From contig NZ_RHHS01000037.1 in assembly GCF_003710935.1 (NCBI RefSeq), positions 58,472 through 122,471 on the forward strand: a stretch of 64,000 nt of DNA. Reading direction: 5' to 3'. The stretch is from Brevibacillus gelatini (GTDB lineage: Bacteria > Bacillota > Bacilli > Brevibacillales > Brevibacillaceae). The notes below the pieces were generated by a model. That model was given only the letters and a program-made list of their open reading frames with translations, ran no database searches and was not told the origin of the DNA. The position numbers and the translations under genes were made by a program. Shown here piece by piece: positions 1 through 8,654 of the stretch (the stretch's first letter is position 1; every line of letters begins with the position of its first letter).

Positions 1-619
1 GGCGGTGCATCTGCTCCTTTGTCTGGTCGAGAGCATGCCGCACCCGTTCGCTCAGCTTTTCCCCATAAATATGTAGCCGGAACATCCGCTGCAGCATCTC
101 GTTGCGCTCACTGCCGCGAAGTGTCAAAAAGCGGGAAAACTGCCCCTGCGGCAAAACAACTGCGCGGGTAAAATCCTGCAAGGTCAGGCCAATCAGTTTC
201 TCAATCGCCGCAGTAGCAGCCGTCGCCTTCGATTCCAGCACGACATCCGGCTCTCCGGTCAACGCGCCGGACTGGATCAGTCGCACCTCCGGCTGGCGTT
301 TGTTTCCTTTTTTATCCAGACCGAATTCCCGCTCAATCGTATACCGCTTGCGCTCATCGCCTGTGCCCAGCTCGAACGTAAAGGAGACGAAGACGCGCTG
401 CTCCAGCTGATTCAGCACTTCCTTGGGATGGTTCCCGCCGCCGAGCCGGACGACCTGTCCGTACAGCGCCAGTGTGATCGCATCCAGTATGGTCGATTTC
501 CCGCTGCCTGTCGGTCCGAAAATGCCAAACAGTCCTGCCTGGCACAACATTTCAAAGTCAACCTCTTGCATTTCCCGATAGCTGTGCATCCCTGCCAGCT
601 TCAAGCGAATCGGTCTCAC
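1..619 (-). CDS. sbcC: SbcC exonuclease subunit, N-terminal part (runs off the window)
   Basis: ATPase subunit of the SbcCD (Rad50/Mre11-like) nuclease that cleaves DNA hairpins and blocked ends. Only about the first 206 codons are present. Seen: an ABC-type Walker A, GPTGSGKST, at residues 35-43, and the SbcC/Rad50 Q-loop phrase VVLPQGQFSRFL near residue 150. The start is GTG at 617-619, overlapping the sbcD TGA by four bases (GTGA), with GGAGGAAGC upstream. Translational coupling to sbcD is the usual arrangement. The coiled coil, zinc hook and Walker B lie outside the window. Confidence 0.93.
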   Translation of the reverse strand, partial: MRPIRLKLAGMHSYREMQEVDFEMLCQAGLFGIFGPTGSGKSTILDAITLALYGQVVRLGGGNHPKEVLNQLEQRVFVSFTFELGTGDERKRYTIEREFGLDKKGNKRQPEVRLIQSGALTGEPDVVLESKATAATAAIEKLIGLTLQDFTRAVVLPQGQFSRFLTLRGSERNEMLQRMFRLHIYGEKLSERVRHALDQTKEQMHR

Positions 620-1857
620 GCTTCCTCCCCCTCTCCCCCGGTTTCCGCCAGCAGCCGCTGAAACAGGGCAACGAGCCGCTCATCCGGCGCCGCTCCCTTT
701 TTGCGCTCATAAAATCTGCGAAACAACTGATCCGATGTCAACTCGGTCAATTCCACCCGCTGCGCTTCTTCCTCGTCGCGCTCTTCGCGAATGACGACGC
801 GCTGGATTTTCACAAAGTCGTCCGACAGCTTGCGCACACGCTGAAACTCTGCCGGGTCGATCACATCCGTCACATGCAGCTCCAGATCGATCCAGGAGCC
901 TGCGTCCCGCCCTTCCGCAAGCCAGCGCTCAACCTGGGCGATTCCTTCTGTCGCCTTCCAGCGCGCCAACGGACGGCCGCTCGTCAAATAAATAATCTCC
1001 TCCCGCACGTCATGCCCCGGCTCCACTTCGACCAGCACGACCGCCTTGCTCTGTCCCGCTTCGGAAAAGCTGTACGAGAGCGGCGAGCCGCTGTAGCGCA
1101 CGAGCGGCTTGTCGCTGAGCTTTTGCAGGCGATGCAGGTGGCCGAGCGCCACGTAGTCGGCGTTTTTCGGAAAAGCCTGCGGAGACACCGTCAAAGCGCC
1201 GCCAATCTGAATCGGCCGTTCCGAATCCGTCTCCATGCCCCCCATCACAAACAGATGGCTCGTAATCAGGTTCACGGTATCCTCGCGAAAATGAACGGAC
1301 AAATCTGCCAACAGCCGCGCGATCCGTTCCGAAAAGGCGAGCTGCATTTCCTCCTGCGTAAAACTCTCGCTGAGCAGCTCCTTCAGCCGCGATTCGGAAG
1401 GGTACGGCAAGGCCAGCACCACCGCATGGTGCTCGCAGCCCGGCACTTTCATTTCCAGCCAGGAGGGCCCTCCCTGGACGACCTGTACCCTGTCCGGGGA
1501 CGGCGTCTGTGCGATCAACGGCGCTTCCTTCGGCAAGCCGAGCAACACAATTCCGTGCTTGGCCGCAAGCGGCGATGCTGCCCTGACCCGCTCCGGCTGG
1601 TCGTGGTTGCCCGCAATCACGATAACCCCCCGCCGCCCTTCCGCAGACAAGCGTTCCAGCGCCTCGTAAAAAAGTTCCTCCGCCCACGCCGGCGGGTTTA
1701 CAGAATCGTACACATCTCCTGCCACCAGCACCAAATCCACTTCCCGCTCCTCCGCGATCCGGCAGAGCTCGTCCACAAATGCCGTCTGCTCCGCCCGGCG
1801 GTCGCGGCCTTCGAGCTGCCGCCCGAAATGCCAGTCGGCCGTATGTAAAATGCGCAT
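616..1857 (-). CDS. sbcD: SbcD nuclease subunit
   Basis: Metallophosphoesterase subunit of SbcCD, the Mn-dependent nuclease partner of SbcC. The N-terminus MRILHTADWHFG carries the first D-x-H metal motif; VAGDVYD (about residue 50), GNHD (about 95) and GHLH (about 240) complete the calcineurin-like phosphoesterase set. Length of about 413 aa is normal. A start eight codons upstream is possible, but GGAGAGG lies nine bases before the chosen ATG. Overlaps sbcC by four bases, so the pair is an operon. Confidence 0.95.
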   Translation of the reverse strand: MRILHTADWHFGRQLEGRDRRAEQTAFVDELCRIAEEREVDLVLVAGDVYDSVNPPAWAEELFYEALERLSAEGRRGVIVIAGNHDQPERVRAASPLAAKHGIVLLGLPKEAPLIAQTPSPDRVQVVQGGPSWLEMKVPGCEHHAVVLALPYPSESRLKELLSESFTQEEMQLAFSERIARLLADLSVHFREDTVNLITSHLFVMGGMETDSERPIQIGGALTVSPQAFPKNADYVALGHLHRLQKLSDKPLVRYSGSPLSYSFSEAGQSKAVVLVEVEPGHDVREEIIYLTSGRPLARWKATEGIAQVERWLAEGRDAGSWIDLELHVTDVIDPAEFQRVRKLSDDFVKIQRVVIREERDEEEAQRVELTELTSDQLFRRFYERKKGAAPDERLVALFQRLLAETGGEGEEA

Positions 1858-1967
1858 GACTCCCATCCTCTCCACGATCATGTGTTTGCTTTTTATTGTA
1901 ACAAAAGACAGAGCGGTGCGTGGTTGAAATTTACGGTACTTGTCGGTAACTTTTGCGCTCTGGTTGA

Positions 1968-2111
1968 CCCCAACAATTAAAGTGGCTTACGCTGATTGCG
2001 GAGAAAATAAAGAATCTGCTAAAACAAGAGGTACTGTATACGGATGGGACAATTTTAGGAGAGGTAAAGGGGCTGCTAAGCACATGCGGGGGTAAATATG
2101 ATGAAGATTAA
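1968..2111 (+). other. Possible C-terminal gene remnant
   Basis: An open stretch of 47 codons with no start codon or ribosome site, preceded by an in-frame TGA. Its translation is well-behaved (for example LIAEKIKNLLKQEVLYTDGT) and AT-rich compared with sbcD, so it may be the tail of a decayed gene. I do not recognise the family. It may equally be chance. Confidence 0.2.
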
Positions 2112-2180
2112 TTAATGCAACACTAGCGGTCAGCGAAATAGGTTCTTTTCGACAATGAGAGTGTGGTATTCTCCCATTGG

Positions 2181-2393
2181 TTATGTACACCGTAGAAAAA
2201 CTGCACAAGGAAAGAGACGTGCAGGGAGCCAGTCTCCATTCGGATTAAGACTTCCAATACACGTCCCGGCAGTAAAACAAGCAGCTCTAAGAAATGGTTA
2301 TAAAAAAATCTGGTCTGCAATAGCAATATCTTCATCCAATGAATCTTCAGGTAGATATAGTTGATAGCCTGTAAGGATGAAAAGTATTTTCAT
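2181..2393 (-). pseudogene. Small broken ORF downstream of the metallo-hydrolase
   Basis: An ATG at 2391-2393 has a good site (AGGAG about nine bases upstream) and opens a 31-codon ORF beginning MKILFILTGYQLYLPEDSLD. It stops at TAA 2298-2300, but the same frame stays open for another 38 codons to 2181. It starts about 30 bases after the metallo-hydrolase stop on the same strand, so it could be co-transcribed. Family unknown. The in-frame stop suggests decay, though a 31-aa peptide cannot be excluded. Confidence 0.3.
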
Positions 2394-2425
2394 GCATTTT
2401 ATCTCCTACTCATTAACTCTCGATA

Positions 2426-3196
2426 TTAAAATTGAAGCTCCATACCATCAAATGCAAAAAAAACATTCTCCGGCAATTGTTTACTCATAATGTCGGCATT
2501 AATGTCATGCGATAGATGTGTCAAAACCATTTTTGTAGGTTTTAAAATTTCTTTAATTTCAAAAGCTTCCGTTACACTATAAACTGAGCGTTTATCCTTT
2601 TGGGTCTTTTCCTCCCAATAAGATGTACCAAGTATCAATGTGTCAAGGTTCAGAAAATAACTAAGTTGTTCTTCAGTCATATTAAATGAATCCGACACAT
2701 ATGCCCATCTATAGTCCTTTTTAGAAAAGACCAAGCCGTAAGAATATCCATTATGCCCATGGTTTACTTTTACAAATTGAATGTACCACTCTCCTAATGT
2801 GAACTCTTTACATCCAAAAAACTTTATTGAGTCTCTATTAGCCAAATATGGATAACGCTGAACGAGTTGGCTGATAACTTCGGGGGAGCCCACAATTCTA
2901 GAATTCACCTTATTCCAGAAGCATAGATCTGCATAATCTCCCAATCCTGCAATATGGTCATTATGTGCATGAGTGAACAGCACCGTATCTGGGATTAGTC
3001 CATGATTATGATGCATTATGTATTGTTGTTTAAAGTCGGGTGAAACATCAAGTAAAGCTGTTTTATTGTCATATGAAATAAGAACACTCGGGCGTCTTCT
3101 CCAATTATATCCATCATCGACGGTACAAACTTGACAGTTACAGTTGATCCGAGGTACACCTTGTGCATCACTTGTACCCAAAAATTTAATTATCAA
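2426..3196 (-). CDS. MBL-fold metallo-hydrolase, PhnP-like
   Basis: Metallo-beta-lactamase-fold hydrolase of about 256 aa. Seen: an N-terminal NCNCQVC cysteine cluster like the structural zinc site of PhnP phosphodiesterases, and the metal motif HAHNDH in THAHNDHIAG near residue 80. Later histidines occur in VNHGHNG and LTHLSHD. The substrate cannot be told; PhnP itself cleaves cyclic phosphate esters, but no phn gene is nearby. The start is TTG (3194-3196) with GAGGG nine bases upstream; another TTG lies three codons earlier. AT-rich codons unlike the flanking sbcD and ctaA suggest transfer. Confidence 0.8.
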   Translation of the reverse strand: MIIKFLGTSDAQGVPRINCNCQVCTVDDGYNWRRRPSVLISYDNKTALLDVSPDFKQQYIMHHNHGLIPDTVLFTHAHNDHIAGLGDYADLCFWNKVNSRIVGSPEVISQLVQRYPYLANRDSIKFFGCKEFTLGEWYIQFVKVNHGHNGYSYGLVFSKKDYRWAYVSDSFNMTEEQLSYFLNLDTLILGTSYWEEKTQKDKRSVYSVTEAFEIKEILKPTKMVLTHLSHDINADIMSKQLPENVFFAFDGMELQF

Positions 3197-3426
3197 TTGA
3201 ACCAACCCTCAATCTTCGACATTCAATTATTTTCTGTGTAATATATTACTATAAAAAACTAAATATGTAAAAAACTTCTGCGACTAACCAATTAGCTATA
3301 ATGAATCAGTACGGGTCAGAAGTAAATGTCAAAGACCCCAGCTAGTAGTTAGATGAGAGTTTTTCATCCAACGATTAAAACTGTGAACTCTCAGTCAGCT
3401 ATTACTGTAAGCGCAACATGCACAAA

Positions 3427-3459
3427 GCCGCACCCCCTGCACAAAAGCGGGAGTGCGGC
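3427..3459 (-). terminator. Terminator after ctaA
   Basis: Inverted repeat with 11-bp arms (3427-3437 and 3449-3459) that pairs fully as minus-strand RNA through one G-U pair. The following T run is short. It lies about 40 bases beyond the ctaA stop. The rest of 3206-3496 is AT-rich and shows no gene. Confidence 0.6.
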
Positions 3460-3496
3460 CTTTTCAAGCGCGAATCACTGTCTCTATCTCTGTTTT

Positions 3497-4411
3497 CTAT
3501 TTTCTCAACTTGCCAGCCTGCGGCGACTTGTGCGCCTGCAAGCACATGTAGCTGATAACGCCAAAAAGAATGGTAATAATCATCGAGTGCAGCAGCGTAG
3601 CATACAGGTGAAGCTTGAATAAAACCACGAATCCGCCGCTGAACACCTGCAGGATGACGAGCACGAAAGCGAGAATGCTTGCGCTGTACAGATCGCGGCG
3701 CTTTTCCTTGAAGTGGCGCATCGCGTAAATCATCGTGCCGAGCAGCAAAAATACCAGAACCAACGCGCCCAGCCTGTGGGCAAAATGAATGCCTGTCTGA
3801 CCGGAGAGCTGCGGAATCAGCTGCCCCTGGCACAACGGCCAGTCGCTGCACCCCATGCTCGATCCGGTATGCCGGACGTACGCTCCGAGATAGACCACCC
3901 CGTAAGTATACGCCGCCACGAGCCAGATCCAATTGCGAAAGCCCCGCGAAGCCGTATCCTGGACCATGCTCGCCATCTTGTCCCGCTGCAGCACGAACCC
4001 GGTCAACAGAAACACACCGGTAAAAGCCAGCAGGGAGAAGCCGAAGTGCAGAGCCAGCACGGAAGACGATTGCGGCCAGATGACCGCAGAAGCACCAAGG
4101 ATGGACTCCAGAACGATAAAAAACAGACCGAACAGGGCGAGATTGCGCACTTCCCGGTTACCCCGATAGTGGCGCCAGCACAGCACGGAGAAAAGAACCA
4201 CGACGATGCCGGCTACGCCTGTAATCAGGCGGTGCATGTACTCAATAATTGAAGCCAAGGTATACTCCGGGACCCATTTGCCATTACAGAGCGGCCAGTC
4301 GTTTCCACAGCCCAGACCGGAATCTGTTTTGGTCACAAGCGACCCGGCGAACATGACGATAAACATGACGAGAGTAGCAAGAACGGCTAGAGGTTTCAGC
4401 CATTTTTCCAT
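3497..4411 (-). CDS. ctaA: Heme A synthase CtaA
   Basis: Integral membrane enzyme that oxidises the C8 methyl of heme O to give heme A for the aa3/caa3 oxidase. Length 304 aa, about eight transmembrane helices. Seen: the Cys pair C35/C42 in CGNDWPLC, a second CSDWPLC loop in the C-terminal half (internal duplication of the fold), and heme-ligand histidines in EYMHR (H60), LHFGFS, HFAHRLG and LLHSM. It is the last gene of the ctaG-ctaM-ctaB-ctaA series. In Bacillus subtilis ctaA is divergent from ctaB; here it is co-directional. Confidence 0.95.
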   Translation of the reverse strand: MEKWLKPLAVLATLVMFIVMFAGSLVTKTDSGLGCGNDWPLCNGKWVPEYTLASIIEYMHRLITGVAGIVVVLFSVLCWRHYRGNREVRNLALFGLFFIVLESILGASAVIWPQSSSVLALHFGFSLLAFTGVFLLTGFVLQRDKMASMVQDTASRGFRNWIWLVAAYTYGVVYLGAYVRHTGSSMGCSDWPLCQGQLIPQLSGQTGIHFAHRLGALVLVFLLLGTMIYAMRHFKEKRRDLYSASILAFVLVILQVFSGGFVVLFKLHLYATLLHSMIITILFGVISYMCLQAHKSPQAGKLRK

Positions 4412-4493
4412 AGTGAATACACCCTGTTTCCTGTGATGTTTGAGACTCTCGGTAAAGCAGCCTCTTAACTGTTGCCCTCTCTAACATTAATGA

Positions 4494-4520
4494 AACATCC
4501 CCTGCCAAGCAAGGGATGTT
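4494..4520 (-). terminator. Weak hairpin between ctaB and ctaA
   Basis: Eight-base arms (4494-4501 and 4513-4520) form a hairpin in the 136-bp gap between the ctaB stop and the ctaA start. No proper T run follows, so it may be an attenuator or processing site rather than a full terminator. Confidence 0.35.
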
Positions 4521-4547
4521 CCGTGAACATTTGGTGAGTGTTTCGTG

Positions 4548-5483
4548 TCAATAATGGTTCACCATTGTGCTGATAACGATGACGGCACAAAAGATGGTCA
4601 AATACAGAATCGAATAGCCGAACAGCTTGCGTGCCCAGGCGAGATCGTCTTTGGCCTTGAAGCCCTGGAACAGCAGCACCATGTACACGATGCCCATCAA
4701 GCCCATGACAATCAGGTAGACGTAGCCTACACTGCCATGGATAAAGAGCAAAAGCGAAGCCGGGAACAGGACAGAGCCCCACAACACCATCTGCCGCTTC
4801 GTTTCGGCAAAACCTTTCACGACTGGCAGCATCGGCAGATTGCCAGCGCGGTATTCTTCTGTTTTCAGCATCGCCAGCGCGAGGAAGTGCGGCGGCTGCC
4901 ACAGGAACAAAATCAGGAACAGCAGCCATGCCGCCGGGTCCATGCTGTTCGTTACGGCTACCCAGCCGATGACTGGCGGAGCCGCACCGGAGATTCCGCC
5001 TACGACGGTGTTCAAGGTGGTCACACGCTTGAGCGGCGTGTAAATCAATACGTAGAAAATATGACCAATCAGTCCCCAGACAGCAGCCAGCGGATTCGCG
5101 AATACCGCCAGCACGGCCAAACCTGCGAGCAGCAAGCCAATTCCCAGAACAATCGCAACGCGTGGAGAGATCCGCCCGGCTGCGAGCGCGCGTCCTCTGG
5201 TCCGCTTCATTTTTTTGTCCAGATCGCGGTCATAGTAGTTGTTTAACGTCGCACCCGACATAATCACCAAAGCAGTACCGAGCATGGTAAAAATCGCCAG
5301 TTTCCAGTCTGGATAACCGTAAGATGCCAGCCATAAAGCAGCGAAGGTGGTCATCAGGTTGGACATGGTAATTCCAGGCTTTGTCAGTTCTACGTAGTCC
5401 CGAAAAGTTGCCGGTTCTCCCGGTTGTGCCTGCAGGGGCGTCTCACTATCAAGCGATTCCTGCATTGTCACTTGCTGGTCCAC
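4548..5483 (-). CDS. ctaB: Protoheme IX farnesyltransferase (heme O synthase) CtaB
   Basis: UbiA-family membrane prenyltransferase that adds a farnesyl group to heme B to give heme O, the substrate of CtaA. About 311 aa with about nine hydrophobic helices. Seen: the prenyl-diphosphate/Mg motif NNYYDRDLD and the second conserved loop YTPLKR. The start is GTG at 5481-5483 because AGGAGGT lies seven bases upstream (5491-5497); the longer reading frame upstream has no such site. Confidence 0.95.
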   Translation of the reverse strand: MDQQVTMQESLDSETPLQAQPGEPATFRDYVELTKPGITMSNLMTTFAALWLASYGYPDWKLAIFTMLGTALVIMSGATLNNYYDRDLDKKMKRTRGRALAAGRISPRVAIVLGIGLLLAGLAVLAVFANPLAAVWGLIGHIFYVLIYTPLKRVTTLNTVVGGISGAAPPVIGWVAVTNSMDPAAWLLFLILFLWQPPHFLALAMLKTEEYRAGNLPMLPVVKGFAETKRQMVLWGSVLFPASLLLFIHGSVGYVYLIVMGLMGIVYMVLLFQGFKAKDDLAWARKLFGYSILYLTIFCAVIVISTMVNHY

Positions 5484-5593
5484 GTTTTGTACCTCCTGTC
5501 TGAATCTATCTGAACGTGTGAATTTCAATTGAAAGAACTAACTTTCATTGTATCGAAAGCAAAAGAAGCTAGTCAACTTGAAAAGCGCACACC

Positions 5594-6052
5594 CTACTTG
5601 CCAAAAATTACGTCCAGAACTCCGGCTGTTTCGCCGCCTGGATAAATGATGTAGAGCAAGGTATACACCGTAACTCCTGTAATGGCAGTAACAAACCAGA
5701 CGATCGACGTCCACGGCCCGATTTTTCGATGGGCGGCAATGTTGTTCTTGTAGGCGTGTCTGAGCGTCACCAGCCCCATTACTCCCCCAACTGTAGCCAG
5801 CACGATGTGAAAGACCAAAAACGTCTGGTAGATCGGCTTCAAGCTGTCAGGTCCACCAAAATGCGTGTTTCCGACAAAAGCCGTTCTGGATACATACGTG
5901 ATGAAGAAGATCGTTGCACAGATGGCAGCCCACTTCATGATCTTCATATGTTTGTCAATTTGTTTCTTCGCGACCGCATACCAGCCACAAGCGACAAGAA
6001 TACCGCTGATGACGATAAACGATGTGCTTATCGTAGGCAGCAAGATGGACAT
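5594..6052 (-). CDS. ctaM: DUF420 membrane protein, CtaM/YozB-type oxidase assembly factor
   Basis: 152 aa with four transmembrane segments and the DUF420 pattern, including TFLVFHIVLATVGG and HRKIGPW. CtaM (YozB) of this family is needed to make active aa3 oxidase in Staphylococcus and Bacillus; assignment here rests on family and on its place between ctaG and ctaB. It starts 33 bases after the ctaG stop. Confidence 0.85.
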   Translation of the reverse strand: MSILLPTISTSFIVISGILVACGWYAVAKKQIDKHMKIMKWAAICATIFFITYVSRTAFVGNTHFGGPDSLKPIYQTFLVFHIVLATVGGVMGLVTLRHAYKNNIAAHRKIGPWTSIVWFVTAITGVTVYTLLYIIYPGGETAGVLDVIFGK

Positions 6053-6085
6053 TTCTACACCTCATTCAAATAATCTATCTATTTT

Positions 6086-6976
6086 CTATGCCCTGCCTTC
6101 TTCCGTTGGCGGCGATTTCATCAGCAGACTGGCCGGCTGCTCATCCATCGGCAGGTCGTCCTGCTTCTCCTGCTTATACCAGTGGTAGAAGACATAGGCG
6201 AGTACAGAGCCGTACACAAGCTCCTGCATCAGCTTCATGATGATTCCGCCAAGCCGCTGGTCGCTGAAGGTGCTGAGGCTCGGGAACAGCTGCGGAGCCG
6301 AAATGTACGTCGCATACAACGGATCGGACGCAAAAATAATCAGCGCACAGGCAGGCGTAATCAGCACGCCGTTGATGAAGATGTACGCCAGCTTTTTCAA
6401 TCCGGCAAGCTGTCTCTTGCTGTCGGACAGCGGGCTGACAATCGGCCACCACATGGCAAAGGCAGCCAGGATCAAAACAACATGGTAGGCCGTCATCCAT
6501 TGATGATGAAGGGCCGCCGCGTCAAAAATAAACGGGATGTGGTAAAACGAAAACAGCGTATTGAACACAAGCGCTGCCACCAACGGATGAGTAAAGAATC
6601 GCAGCATTGCCTTGAGCGGTCTTGGCTGAAAGATTTTTTCCAAAAGCCACTCAGGCATCGCCAAAAGTACGATGGGAGGCAGGGCAAAATATAGGATCGA
6701 TTGCTGCAGCATGTGCAAGCTGAACAAGTAATGATGGCCGTAATAGCTGATCGGGCTCCCTTGTGCTGCGTAAAACAGCAGCAGGGCAAAAACAAACAGC
6801 AGCTTTTGCCTCGTGGTTGCCATCGTGGCATTTTCAAAACGTTTATGCATGGGACCTGTCACCAGGAAATATACCGTAGCGATAAGCAGAGTGAATAGCA
6901 TCACATCGGGACTCCACAAATCTGAAAAGGATGCCGTCCCGTTCATGGCTGACAGCTCGTGTTGATGCTGACCCAT
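6086..6976 (-). CDS. ctaG: Cytochrome c oxidase assembly factor CtaG (caa3 type)
   Basis: Seven-helix membrane protein of 296 aa, caa3_CtaG family, required for assembly (probably CuB insertion) of caa3 oxidase. Seen: repeated hydrophobic segments and conserved histidines in FSLHMLQQSILYF, SFYHIP and HHQWMTAYH. In Bacillus it follows ctaF; here ctaF lies about 21 kb away, on the far side of the paa block. A consensus -10 (TATAAT, 7072-7077) upstream may give it its own promoter. Confidence 0.92.
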   Translation of the reverse strand: MGQHQHELSAMNGTASFSDLWSPDVMLFTLLIATVYFLVTGPMHKRFENATMATTRQKLLFVFALLLFYAAQGSPISYYGHHYLFSLHMLQQSILYFALPPIVLLAMPEWLLEKIFQPRPLKAMLRFFTHPLVAALVFNTLFSFYHIPFIFDAAALHHQWMTAYHVVLILAAFAMWWPIVSPLSDSKRQLAGLKKLAYIFINGVLITPACALIIFASDPLYATYISAPQLFPSLSTFSDQRLGGIIMKLMQELVYGSVLAYVFYHWYKQEKQDDLPMDEQPASLLMKSPPTEEGRA

Positions 6977-7071
6977 TCAAATCCTCCCTTCCTAATAGTA
7001 AAGCCTGGGGCTTCGCTACGTCAGTCGTTGCGGGACATCGCTCTATTAAGGGTGCCCTCTATACAATTTCC

Positions 7072-7077
7072 ATTATA
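7072..7077 (-). promoter_or_regulatory. Candidate ctaG promoter (-10 TATAAT)
   Basis: A perfect TATAAT about 96 bases upstream of ctaG. The -35 is poor (TATCAA or TTATCA at 18-19 bp spacing), so it would be a weak or activated promoter. A separate promoter is needed because the paa-side terminator at 7141-7169 isolates ctaG. Confidence 0.4.
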
Positions 7078-7140
7078 CCGTTGATTCTCTTCTCTTTGAT
7101 AATAAAAATGAACAAAGTATTGACAAATGCGCTGGCAAAA

Positions 7141-7169
7141 AAAGAGACCAGATTCTCTCTGGTCCCTTT
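7141..7169 (-). terminator. Terminator of the paaABCD-aldehyde dehydrogenase unit
   Basis: Twelve-base stem (7141-7152 with 7158-7169, one G-U pair) followed on the minus strand by seven T. It lies 18 bases after the aldehyde dehydrogenase stop. Confidence 0.85.
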
Positions 7170-7186
7170 GAAAAAGCTCGTTTGGC

Positions 7187-8629
7187 CTATATTCCGAAAG
7201 AAACAAATTTCGTTTCCAGATACTCATCCATGCCGTAGCGGCCGCCTTCGCGGCCGATGCCGCTTTCCTTGAATCCGCCAAACGGCGCTTGCGTCTGGGT
7301 CGGTGCGCCGTCATTGATGCCGACAATCCCGTACTCCAGCTGCTCTGCCATCCGGAAGCAGCGCTGGTTGTCACGTGTGTACACGTAGGCAGCCAGACCG
7401 TAGCGCGTGTTGTTCGCTTGGCGCACCACTTCTGCTTCGTCTGTGAAGCGAACGAGCGGAACGACAGGTCCAAACGTTTCTTCCTGCGAAATCTTCATCG
7501 CTTCTGTCACGCCTGTGATGACTGTCGGTTCGCAATAGAAGCCGTTCGCGTATTCGCCCTCGGTCAGGCGGCTGCCGCCGTAGACGACCTGTCCGCCTTT
7601 TTCCTTGGCGTCTGCAATATGCTCCAGCACTTTGTTCAGCGCGCGCTCGTTCACCAGCGGACCGATTTCCGTCTCTTTGAGGCGTCCGTCCCCTACTTTT
7701 GCCCGTTTCAGGCGCTCGACCAGCTTTTCGGTAAAGGCATCTGCCACATCCTCGTGGACGTACAGACGGTTGGTACAAATGCACATTTGCCCGGAGTTGC
7801 GGAACTTGCTCTCAAACAGCCCTTTTACCGCCGCATCCAGGTCCGCGTCCGGGAACACGATGAACGGCGCATGTCCGCCCAGCTCCATGCTGACGCGCTT
7901 CACCTGCTTCGCTGCGCCCTCCATCAGCAGCTTGCCGACGCGAGTGGAGCCTGTAAAGCCAATTTTGCTCAGCTTTGGATTTTCGATAAATTCCTGGCCA
8001 ATCAATTCCGGCTTGCCGATGACGAGGTTGACGACGCCTTTCGGGAAGCCGGCTTGCTCGATCAGCTCAAACAGCCGAATTGCAGACAGCGGGGTTGCCT
8101 CTGCCGGCTTCAGCACGACTGTGCAGCCTGCTGCCAGTGCCGGAGCGATTTTGCGGGCGACCATGTTCACCGGGAAGTTCCATGGCGTAATCGCCCCGAC
8201 CACGCCTACCGGCTGACGGAGCACCATGATCCGCTTGTTTGGCACGGACGAAGGAATCGTCTCCCCGTAGACACGCTTCGCTTCTTCCGCGTACCAGACA
8301 AAATTGTCCGCTGCTCCCAGCACTTCGCCTTTTGCCTCGCCCAGCGGCTTGCCCATCTCGGCAGAAATGATGCCAGCCAGCTCGTCGCGGCTCTTTTTAA
8401 CCAGTTCGGACAAGGTGTACAAGTATTTGGAGCGCTCGCGGGCAGTCAGGCGGGACCAGCTCCCGAACGCTTCATGCGCAGCTTCAATCGCTTTTTTGGC
8501 ATCGCGGTCATCCCCAAAAGCGGCGCTGCCCACGACTTCGCCAGTAGCCGGATTGACGATCTGAATCGTTTCCCCGCTCTCGGCGGAAACCCATTCTCCA
8601 TTGATATACATTTGTTTGTACTCTCCCAA
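7187..8629 (-). CDS. NAD(P)-dependent aldehyde dehydrogenase, GabD-like
   Basis: Full-length (about 480 aa) aldehyde dehydrogenase. Seen: TPWNFPVNM and GFTGSTRVG in the cofactor domain, the general base Glu in SMELGGHAP, and the nucleophile Cys in NSGQMCIC. Overall it most resembles succinate-semialdehyde dehydrogenases, but as the last gene of the paaABCD unit it may act on phenylacetaldehyde or on the ring-cleavage semialdehyde, since no PaaZ fusion is seen. That role is inference. Start: TTG at 8627-8629 with AGAGGAG eight bases upstream; ATG six codons later is possible. Confidence 0.88.
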   Translation of the reverse strand: MGEYKQMYINGEWVSAESGETIQIVNPATGEVVGSAAFGDDRDAKKAIEAAHEAFGSWSRLTARERSKYLYTLSELVKKSRDELAGIISAEMGKPLGEAKGEVLGAADNFVWYAEEAKRVYGETIPSSVPNKRIMVLRQPVGVVGAITPWNFPVNMVARKIAPALAAGCTVVLKPAEATPLSAIRLFELIEQAGFPKGVVNLVIGKPELIGQEFIENPKLSKIGFTGSTRVGKLLMEGAAKQVKRVSMELGGHAPFIVFPDADLDAAVKGLFESKFRNSGQMCICTNRLYVHEDVADAFTEKLVERLKRAKVGDGRLKETEIGPLVNERALNKVLEHIADAKEKGGQVVYGGSRLTEGEYANGFYCEPTVITGVTEAMKISQEETFGPVVPLVRFTDEAEVVRQANNTRYGLAAYVYTRDNQRCFRMAEQLEYGIVGINDGAPTQTQAPFGGFKESGIGREGGRYGMDEYLETKFVSFGI

Positions 8630-8654
8630 GACTATCGCTCCTCTCAATCTCTTT

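Noticed and set aside
2155..2364. 69-codon plus-strand ORF
   Set aside because: No ribosome site and composition unlike a folded protein; it is antisense to the better-supported broken ORF at 2181-2393.
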